Assembly (NCBI RefSeq): GCF_000626635.1
Contig: NZ_CP007451.1
Location: forward strand, 310,001-374,000
DNA from: Draconibacterium orientale
GTDB taxonomy: Bacteria; Bacteroidota; Bacteroidia; Bacteroidales; Prolixibacteraceae
DNA length: 64,000 nucleotides
Direction of reading: 5' to 3'
Shown piece by piece: positions 55,601 to 61,933 of the stretch. Position numbers and translations under genes: made by a program. Position 1 is the first letter of the stretch; the number at the start of each line of letters is the position of its first letter. A model generated the notes under the pieces. That model searched no databases and was not told the DNA's origin. It saw only the letters and a program-made list of their open reading frames with translations.

Positions 55601-55930
55601 CTGAACTTTATTGGCTCGTTGCTGGCCGCCATCAGCCACAGCCATTCCTTCCAATAAAAGCACTGAAGTAGCTGTCAGATCAGAATTTGCAGTTTCCATC
55701 TCCGAAGCCATTTCCTGACGAAAATAACGCTCTTTTACAGCTACTAAATGCGTTGTTTCGCCCAAACGATAAAAAGTTGCCTGGGTTAAACTGTGTCGCA
55801 CGGAATCGCCTATTACCAGCGAGCCGGTTAAAACCATGGTGCTGACAGCCACACCAATTGCCACCAGTAAATTGGCTTTAAAATAATGAAGAAAAGATTT
55901 TATTATGTATTGAAATTTGGTCATAGTCAC
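52682..55930 (-). CDS. FtsX/MacB-type ABC transporter permease
   Basis: 1082 residues. An N-terminal membrane helix (LLVAIGVAVSTMVLTGSLVIG) is followed by a large periplasmic domain. Two FtsX-like membrane blocks lie at about 480-620 and 955-1075, with further helices near 650-740. This is the single-chain form of lipoprotein or exporter permeases in the MacB/LolCE class. It pairs with the ATPase gene 38 bases upstream. No catalytic motif identifies a substrate. Confidence 0.88.
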   Translation of the reverse strand: MTMTKFQYIIKSFLHYFKANLLVAIGVAVSTMVLTGSLVIGDSVRHSLTQATFYRLGETTHLVAVKERYFRQEMASEMETANSDLTATSVLLLEGMAVADGGQQRANKVQVVGVDDDFEEITNTPFFAELQNNEIAISENLAERLQKGAGDNILVRIKKASLIPMNAPFVSAEETSVALRATIKKVVSKEDLGRFSLKNSQTAPYNIFMSIDRLNRLMEFEGKANQILVSTELETEVVSEVVNTCLTPADAGLTLMKMDDGREVEISTERVFMEPKISDLLGSLPGADMILTYFVNAIDHNQSSVPYSFVSSVNDPKLALNEIILNRWAADDFKAKIGDIIRLQYFEIGPLRQLINKEAKFVLKEIVSMDSPLADPTRVPHLPGLSDAGHCREWEAGVPIDLDAIREKDEKYWDDYKGTPKAFISTERALQLWSNRFGDYTAVRYPAASFNHDKYKVEFSAAISPADLGMIVEPIREQGVHAAQNGTDFSGLFIGLSFFILIASIILTALLFRLNLESRSAQIGLLVALGFQQKHIRSFYLSEGFVVSLFGSVVGLVISYFYSTLVFRILNSLWFDIVRTNVLEIRLLPSTLVIGLVISLVVSLVAIAISLRRYQKQKAVELQKQITVKESRLKTRLLNGILWGALTLSVVVFVLQLLAAQADASMFFMSGGLMLLGLLLLFRNLLMKREVKKSREFQFRQLAAINLTRNISRSVTIVTLFALGTFIVISTGSYKMDLIAGANKKTSGTGGFLYFAETTMPVLFDINNEEKKAEEGIYEDFNVVQFRKVDGDDASCLNLNRIAQPAILGVNAENLAGRFDFAAKMKGLDADPWQSLETDSDDGTIPAIADQTVIQWGLGMKVGDVLLYQNELGDTLKLRLIAGTKPSVFQGYVIISNKHFLKNYPTSSGSNIFLVGGDAENEAAIGDELQSVFRDYGWEMESAAKRLVEFYSVTNTYLSIFLALGALGLILGTIGLAVILARTILERRQEIALMQAIGFTKSSVFKLLRNEYLLLLVSGVLLGFVTAVVATLPAFLSTNTDASFSTVAIVVALILVNGVVWIVGLSWFSIKGKVLISGLQVE

Positions 55931-55968
55931 CCCTCCCGGCTTCGCCTACCCCCCTCAAAGAGAGGAGA

Positions 55969-56646
55969 TTATTCTTTTTCCAATTGTCCGTTTTTCAGTA
56001 AGAATTTTGTGTCCATTTTACTGGCCAATTCTGCTGAGTGAGTTACAGTTACCAGCGTTACACCTTCCTCTTCGCTGAGCTGAATAAGCAGCTCGGAAAG
56101 TGCGTTGGCATTGGCCTCGTCAAGCGCTCCGGTTGGCTCATCGGCAAGAATTAATTCGGGCTTATTAATCAGCGCACGAACTACAGCAGTTCGCTGACAT
56201 TCTCCTCCCGACATTTCTGATGGTTTCTGGTTACGCTGATCGGAAATACCAACCTTTTTGATCAGGTATTCTGCCCAGTCTTTTTGCTCCTTTGTTACTT
56301 TTCCTTTTGGCAAAAGCGGCAGCAACACATTCTCCCATAAGCTCAGCTGTGGCATTAAATGGTGCATTTGAAAAACAAAGCCCAGATTTTTATTCCGAAA
56401 AGCCGCCAATTGAGTTGACGTGTATCCGGTAATATTTGTTCCGTTAAATAGTACTTCACCGGAATCGGGCGTATCCAGCGCCCCCACCAGGTTCAGCAAA
56501 GTTGTTTTTCCGGAGCCGCTTGGCCCGATTATCGCCACTTTTTGTCCTTTGCCCAGCTCCAAATCCAGTTCTTTTAACACCGGACGAAAGCTGTGTGTAC
56601 CGGCTTCGCCGTAACCTTTTGATATGTTTTTTAGTTGTAGTAGCAT
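55969..56646 (-). CDS. ABC transporter ATP-binding protein (LolD/MacB class)
   Basis: 225 residues: Walker A GPSGSGKTT (about 41-49), Q-loop with FQMHHLMPQLSLWENV, signature MSGGECQRTAV (about 144) and LILADEPTGALDE. This is the standard nucleotide-binding partner of FtsX-like permeases, here the large permease downstream. A copy of the TCGACT...CTCAGG dispersed repeat lies just upstream of its start (56653-56676). Confidence 0.92.
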   Translation of the reverse strand: MLLQLKNISKGYGEAGTHSFRPVLKELDLELGKGQKVAIIGPSGSGKTTLLNLVGALDTPDSGEVLFNGTNITGYTSTQLAAFRNKNLGFVFQMHHLMPQLSLWENVLLPLLPKGKVTKEQKDWAEYLIKKVGISDQRNQKPSEMSGGECQRTAVVRALINKPELILADEPTGALDEANANALSELLIQLSEEEGVTLVTVTHSAELASKMDTKFLLKNGQLEKE

Positions 56647-56679
56647 TTTTTTGTCACCCTGAGCGTAGTCGAAGGGTCG

Positions 56680-57012
56680 TTATTTATGATTAATATTCTT
56701 ATCTCTAAAATTAGAAAAATGAGAGTCATTCTGGCAAACAGAGTACTCTTTTAATTTATTCCAGTTCCTTTCAATCAATGCTTCCTTTTTCTTTCTCGAC
56801 CAACCTTTTAATTTCTTTTCCCATTGCTCCGCAATTTTAAAATCATTATAGGTTTCGTAAAAAACCAGCTCAACTGGTCTCCTTTTAAAAGTAAAGCTAT
56901 TGGCAGATACTCCTTTATTATGTTCCTCTAATCTTCGTTCTATATCATTTGTAACGCCCACATAATAACTGCCGTCGCTGCACTTCAGAATATATACATA
57001 GAATGTTTTCAT
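56680..57012 (-). CDS. GIY-YIG domain protein
   Basis: 110 residues with the GIY-YIG core (YVYILKCSDGSYYVGVT, 5-21), R27 and R28 region (ERRLEEH) and a conserved glutamate in the AEQWEKKLKGW segment. Such small proteins (YhbQ/UPF0213-like) are common in Bacteroidota and often flanked by dispersed repeats, as here on both sides. They may be homing-type or repair nucleases; function is unproven. Confidence 0.82.
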   Translation of the reverse strand: MKTFYVYILKCSDGSYYVGVTNDIERRLEEHNKGVSANSFTFKRRPVELVFYETYNDFKIAEQWEKKLKGWSRKKKEALIERNWNKLKEYSVCQNDSHFSNFRDKNINHK

Positions 57013-57033
57013 TTAAGTATTTCTGGTTGAATT

Positions 57034-57129
57034 CATCCTTCGACTCCGCTCAGGATGACAGTTCGACTTCGCTCAGGATGACAGTTCGACTCCGCTCAGG
57101 ATGACGTCACACTGAGCGGAGTCGAAGGG
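57034..57129. repeat. Three direct plus one inverted copy of a dispersed repeat
   Basis: The unit TTCGACTCCGCTCAGGATGAC occurs at 57039-57059 and again at about 57062-57082 (with TTCGCT) and 57085-57105, a 23-base period. An inverted copy (actgagcggagtcgaaggg) lies at 57111-57129 and runs into the glycosyltransferase stop. More single copies are at 56653-56676 and 43905-43928. Confidence 0.88.
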
Positions 57130-58402
57130 TTTCGTACAGCTCAACAATCTCGGCTGCATGATTATGGATATTAAATTTTGTTTTTGTTCCTTCGTAACCG
57201 GTCTGGCTCAGTTTTTCTAATTTTTCAGTATCTTTCAATAGTTCAGCCCAGCTTTCACTCAATTTTTCCGGCGTATTTGGAGAATAAGTTATTCCGCCGC
57301 CGGACACATCTACAATCTCCGGAAATGCTCCCAATGCAGGCTGCACTACAGGAACTCCTGATGCCATGGCTTCCAACAAATACATACCAAATGCCTCGCC
57401 GATACGAACCGGGACCGAGATCATGGCCACTTGCTTAAAAAATTCGTGTCGGGCTGCTCCTTCAAACTCTTCCACCACTTCAAACTGGTGCAATAAACCA
57501 GCCTCTTTCAGTTTCTGTTTTTGGTCTTTAAAAAACTTTTTATCATCGCCGGTCAACCCTCCCGTGGCAATTAGTTTCACCTCCTCAAAACCGGCTTTCT
57601 TTTTCAATTCGATAAAAGCATCCACCACAATATCGAAACCATCTTTGTGGCACATTCTCGAAATATAACCCACATTTTTTGGTTTCGCTTTTACAGGAAT
57701 GTAGGGATAATCCTCCACATCGACACCAAGATAAAAAGTATGCACCTTTTGCTCGTCCAGGCGCATGCGCTTTTGCATTTCACCGGCAAAATAATTGCTG
57801 ACAGCCACCAGCGCATCAACATCCTTCGCCCGCTCGTGCATTAAATCCCAAATGGATTGCTGAAACTGTGGTTGCATGGCATCCACCCAAACATCCTCAT
57901 CCTGCAGGGAACAGACCACCGGAACACCAACTTTTTCTTTCAGTCGTTTTGCAAGGCCAAGTAGCAAAGCATTTGAAATATGAATTACATCGGGTTTGCA
58001 ATGCTCTGCAATCCAATCGGCCATTTTATCCAGCTCTTCTTTTTGCTCGCCCTGTTCGCCCAGCAACATCGAAATGGTCATGTCTTCCAGTCCTTTTGCG
58101 CGGGTTGAGCCGGCCATTGAAGCAGCCATTTTCATCATGGGCTTTGAATTCAGCAGCTTATCGAACCAAGCCGGTGCTTTCCTGAAAACGGGATAAACCT
58201 GCTTGAGATAAGTACTTATGGCACCATAAAAAATCGGGATATCGGAAATGTCGTGTTCATCGGAAAACAGCGGTAAATACATCGGGATTTTTATTACCTG
58301 GTGATCCAGTTTTCGTAAAGCATCCACATATTTACTGTCGCGCAGGCAATTTCCGCAGTAAAAGCTGCCACCTGATCCGGGTATGATTTGAATTATATTC
58401 AT
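57107..58402 (-). CDS. GT4-family glycosyltransferase
   Basis: This 431-residue GT-B-fold enzyme has the N-terminal loop PGSGGSFYCGNCLRD (8-22), a sugar-binding segment PKNVGYISRMCHKDGFD and the GT4 E-x7-E motif GEAFGMYLLEAMASG (about 344-358). The donor and acceptor are unknown. The last residues (TLRLRSV) are encoded by an inverted copy of the dispersed repeat at 57111-57129, so the C-terminus was shaped by the repeat. Same strand as the PQQ and ABC genes. Confidence 0.87.
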   Translation of the reverse strand: MNIIQIIPGSGGSFYCGNCLRDSKYVDALRKLDHQVIKIPMYLPLFSDEHDISDIPIFYGAISTYLKQVYPVFRKAPAWFDKLLNSKPMMKMAASMAGSTRAKGLEDMTISMLLGEQGEQKEELDKMADWIAEHCKPDVIHISNALLLGLAKRLKEKVGVPVVCSLQDEDVWVDAMQPQFQQSIWDLMHERAKDVDALVAVSNYFAGEMQKRMRLDEQKVHTFYLGVDVEDYPYIPVKAKPKNVGYISRMCHKDGFDIVVDAFIELKKKAGFEEVKLIATGGLTGDDKKFFKDQKQKLKEAGLLHQFEVVEEFEGAARHEFFKQVAMISVPVRIGEAFGMYLLEAMASGVPVVQPALGAFPEIVDVSGGGITYSPNTPEKLSESWAELLKDTEKLEKLSQTGYEGTKTKFNIHNHAAEIVELYETLRLRSV

Positions 58403-58588
58403 CTTGTTCCTTTCAACACGAAGACACTAATTCCCAAAGAGTTATAAGCACTTCTTATATTCGTCTTCAATTGATTTGCTTCTATCAACATTTATCGCTT
58501 CCAATTAAATGAACATCTACAAAATCGACACGAAAAAGTACATAATCAGAACTTTTTTGCTTTGTGTCTCCGTGTCTTTGTGTTCAGA

Positions 58589-59695
58589 CTATTCGCCAAA
58601 ACAATAAATGTTTCCATCGTAAGCTCCCACAAAAAGCTGCCCGTTGGCCACGGCTGGATTACTAATAATCTGGCTTCCTATTTCATAAGTCCAAACAGGC
58701 TTTCCATCCGAAAGGTTCACAATGGCCAGATCGCCGCGCATATTCGCCACAACTACCTTATTTTTAACAATTACCGGAGAAGCCTCCACCTGGCGCCCGG
58801 TATTGTATTCCCAAAGTTTCTCTCCTGTATTTTTATTGAAACAATACAAAAACTTGTTGTGGTTGGCCGTTAAAACCTTATCTCCAATTAAAGCCGGCGA
58901 AGCAATAAACTGCAAATTGGTTTTTTCATCTGACCACACCCAGGTAGTTTTATCATTTTTTATATCCACCTGAAAAAAACGCCCGTCGTAATCGCCCACA
59001 TAAGCTTTATTGTTTTCAATGGTAACCGATCCGGCTACATAGGTAGCCACATCAATTTTTTCTACAAGTTTGCCAGTTGTTACGTCAACCACGTGAAGAT
59101 AGCCATCGCAGCCACCAAATATGGCTTTCCCGTCGGCACAGGCCGCTGCTCCGTTAATGAAATTATCCGATTCGTATTTCCATTTCAGCTCACCGGTTTT
59201 GGCATCCACACAATGGAGGTAGTAATCATAACTTCCCATAAAAATATAGGTCGTTCCGACTTCGGTCCACCAGTTCGCCGATCCGATTATCTGGTTTTCA
59301 CATTCGTACTTCCATAATTCTTCGCCGGTGTCCAGGTTCAAGGCAAATAAAAATCCATCCAAATTTCCTACGTAAACCGTATTATTCAGAATGAGCGCAG
59401 GTGCTTCAATTGAATTTTCAGTATTGAATTTCCACAACAATTCACCCGAAGTATCAATACAATAAACAAATCCATCGGTAGAGCCGATCACCACTTTATT
59501 GTTGGCAACTACCGGTGCCGACTTGATATTGTCGCCGGTTTCGAAAACCCATAAAAGATCCGGAGAATCTGGTAGTGTCGTCTTTGAAACACCTGTCAGA
59601 TGCTGCTCACCACGAAAAATTGGCCACGAACCGGCAGGCTGAGCAACAGCTCCAAAACTCAAGACGATTAAAAAAGTTACTATCCAATACTTCAT
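58589..59695 (-). CDS. Secreted PQQ-like beta-propeller protein
   Basis: 368 residues with signal peptide MKYWIVTFLIVLSFGAVAQ and about seven repeats of the pattern G-x-V-Y-x2-D-x2-G-x-L-x-W (for example DGFVYCIDTSGELLWKF, DGFLFALNLDTGEELWKY). No catalytic residues for a quinoprotein dehydrogenase are evident, so it is more likely a scaffold or BamB-like protein. It is the first gene in the run leading to the GT4, ABC and ThuA genes. Confidence 0.85.
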   Translation of the reverse strand: MKYWIVTFLIVLSFGAVAQPAGSWPIFRGEQHLTGVSKTTLPDSPDLLWVFETGDNIKSAPVVANNKVVIGSTDGFVYCIDTSGELLWKFNTENSIEAPALILNNTVYVGNLDGFLFALNLDTGEELWKYECENQIIGSANWWTEVGTTYIFMGSYDYYLHCVDAKTGELKWKYESDNFINGAAACADGKAIFGGCDGYLHVVDVTTGKLVEKIDVATYVAGSVTIENNKAYVGDYDGRFFQVDIKNDKTTWVWSDEKTNLQFIASPALIGDKVLTANHNKFLYCFNKNTGEKLWEYNTGRQVEASPVIVKNKVVVANMRGDLAIVNLSDGKPVWTYEIGSQIISNPAVANGQLFVGAYDGNIYCFGE

Positions 59696-59881
59696 TATTT
59701 CTTTGATTTGTGAATATTGATTAACGAATTTCGTTTGCAGATTTACTACTAAAATCGTTACTCAACACTCTTCATTCTTTTTCGAACCACATAGACACAT
59801 AAGGACACAATAGCGTTTTGCCTATTGCGATTTGCCAATTGCCGACTCAATCATAAATCGTTAATCGACATTCATTATTCA

Positions 59882-61429
59882 TCATTCTTTCAACGAGATT
59901 GCTCCCGTCGGACAAGCTTCAGCGACTTTTCGTGCCGTTTCGGTCAATCCCAGTTTAAGGTCTTCGTTAAACGGAACGCCAATCTCCACATCAAAACCTC
60001 TGCCAATAAAGGTAAAGCCGAATTTCTCCTTGTATTTTCCAGTGAGGCGCACACAAATTCCGCATTTAATACATTTTTGTGGCTCATAAACCACCAGGTT
60101 GTGATTGATTTGTTTTGTAATCTTCCGGCGCTCACTGGTTTTAAAGCGTTTCTGATCCACCTGGTATTGATCGGAATATTCGCGCAGTTTACAATTATCT
60201 ATAGCACGGCAATCGCAATGCAAACAACGTTTTGCTTCGGCAATGGCTTCCTCACGGGTAAAACCGGAATTTTTCCCTTGTTCAGGAATCTTCCGCTTAC
60301 CTTCTACCGACTCTTTGAGGTATTCGGCAAACTCGTCGGCAACCATTTTTCCAAAACGCGAATTGAATAAGCGCGGCTCACCTTTTATCTCCTGCCCCGA
60401 GAGGAATTGCATAACTGAAAAAGCCACCTCTTTTCCCTGACCAACCGAACGTACTGCCAACCTTGATGAACGCAAAACATTTCCGATGGCAAAAACCTTT
60501 TCATCAGAAGTTTGATAAGTTGTTTTATCGGCGTCAATTCCTTTTGGATTGGCTTTCAATCCGTACTTTTCAGAATCATCAGAAACTACACCCGATGCTA
60601 AAACTACGGCCTCAAAATCCTTTTTCAACTGTTCAAACTCCGCAGCTCCAATCGACTGACCTCCGCGAAATTCAACTCCGGTTTTCAGAATCGCATCAAT
60701 TTCTTTATCCAGCACATCCATCGGCAAAACTTCTTCGCTTAATTCTGTGCGAAGCAAACCTCCGGCTTTTTCGTTTTTATCAAAAAGTGTAACATCAATT
60801 CCTTTCAACTGCATGTAATACGCTGCTGCCAATCCGGCCGGACCGGCACCAACAACCGCCACTTTCTTTCCTGTTTTCTCAACTTCAGGAAGCGTTGACT
60901 CAACACCATCGTCTCCAACAATTCGTTTCAGTAAACAAATTGATATTGGCTCGTCAACTGTTTTCCGATGGCAGGCACCTTCGCAGGGAGCCGGACAAAT
61001 ACGCCCCAAAACTGCGGGCAAAGCAATATCTTTTTTTACCACAGCCAAGGCCTCATCGAATTTTCCGGCAGCAATTAAACGGTTCATCCGCGGAATATCC
61101 ATGTGCGCCGGACATGCCACCTGGCACGGACCTTCGCAATCGCCAACATGTTCGCTTAACAGCAATTCCAGTGCAGTTTTTCGCGATTCGGCAATTTCCT
61201 GATCATCAGTAATCACCTCCATTCCTTCCACTGCTTTTACCGAACACGACGGATAAAGTCGTCCGTTTTTCTTGTCCTTCACCATACAAAGCATGCAGGA
61301 AGTAAAGTGCTCCAGCTCGTCGTGCCAACACATATTCGGAATATCAATTCCCTGTTGCTGCGCGGCTTTCATCACCGAAGTTCCTTCTTCAACTTCAATT
61401 ACTTTGTTATTTATCTTTAGTTTAATCAT
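59882..61429 (-). CDS. GltD-like FAD/iron-sulfur oxidoreductase with an N-terminal 2Fe-2S domain
   Basis: 515 residues from the ATG at 61429 (MIKLKINNKV). An N-terminal 2Fe-2S plant-type ferredoxin domain (C34, C45, C48, C62) is followed by the cysteine-rich GltD-type domain (CEGPCQVACPAHMD, CPAPCEGACH). FAD binding is at 193-198 (GAGPAG), then a C-terminal cluster with CIKCGIC and CPTGAI. The NADPH-binding Rossmann domain between the two FAD halves is missing: only about 30 residues separate VVLASGV from FAIGNVLRS. It probably passes electrons within the complex formed with the NuoEF-like protein upstream. Confidence 0.88.
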   Translation of the reverse strand: MIKLKINNKVIEVEEGTSVMKAAQQQGIDIPNMCWHDELEHFTSCMLCMVKDKKNGRLYPSCSVKAVEGMEVITDDQEIAESRKTALELLLSEHVGDCEGPCQVACPAHMDIPRMNRLIAAGKFDEALAVVKKDIALPAVLGRICPAPCEGACHRKTVDEPISICLLKRIVGDDGVESTLPEVEKTGKKVAVVGAGPAGLAAAYYMQLKGIDVTLFDKNEKAGGLLRTELSEEVLPMDVLDKEIDAILKTGVEFRGGQSIGAAEFEQLKKDFEAVVLASGVVSDDSEKYGLKANPKGIDADKTTYQTSDEKVFAIGNVLRSSRLAVRSVGQGKEVAFSVMQFLSGQEIKGEPRLFNSRFGKMVADEFAEYLKESVEGKRKIPEQGKNSGFTREEAIAEAKRCLHCDCRAIDNCKLREYSDQYQVDQKRFKTSERRKITKQINHNLVVYEPQKCIKCGICVRLTGKYKEKFGFTFIGRGFDVEIGVPFNEDLKLGLTETARKVAEACPTGAISLKE

Positions 61430-61467
61430 AGTGTTAATCGCTATTTCACAAAAATGAACAAGGATGA

Positions 61468-61923
61468 TTACTTGAGTTGCAAAAGCCATTCAAGTATTTT
61501 TCCCATCTCCGGCACACTCCCCTGATGTTTCAGCTCTCCATTGATTACAATTACGGGAATCATCATTATTCCAACCGCTGTGGCTTTTTCTTCAAATGGT
61601 CGTAAAAACTCATCCAATTCATAACTCCAGTTACTTTTATTATAGGCCGCGTATTCATTCACTTTCGCTGACACGCCACCCGTCAATAATCCGGTGAGTT
61701 GCGTCTTATCGATTTCTTTTTTTATCGATACAGCTACATCTTTTGCAGTTCCGACTTTTAAACCTTGACTTCTTGCAAAATTTCCAGCCTCTTCGCCTAA
61801 GTAATTTAAGTGCCTCACTTCCACATCAAGTCCCAATTCTTCCACTTTCTTTTCGATGAAATGTGTAAGCAATCCACATCGCGGGCACGGCGGTTCTGTT
61901 CCTATAATAAGTATCTCGTTCAT
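61468..61923 (-). CDS. Thioredoxin-fold protein between redox subunits
   Basis: 151 residues with an N-terminal strand and CPRC motif (EPPCPRCGLL) at 13-16 and a C-terminal thioredoxin/glutaredoxin-type cis-proline segment (MIPVIVINGELKHQG). It sits 11 bases after the NuoEF-like gene and 38 bases before the FAD gene. It is probably a redox-active partner of the complex; it is longer than a simple glutaredoxin because of an inserted helical segment. Confidence 0.75.
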   Translation of the reverse strand: MNEILIIGTEPPCPRCGLLTHFIEKKVEELGLDVEVRHLNYLGEEAGNFARSQGLKVGTAKDVAVSIKKEIDKTQLTGLLTGGVSAKVNEYAAYNKSNWSYELDEFLRPFEEKATAVGIMMIPVIVINGELKHQGSVPEMGKILEWLLQLK

Positions 61924-61933
61924 TACGGCTTAA

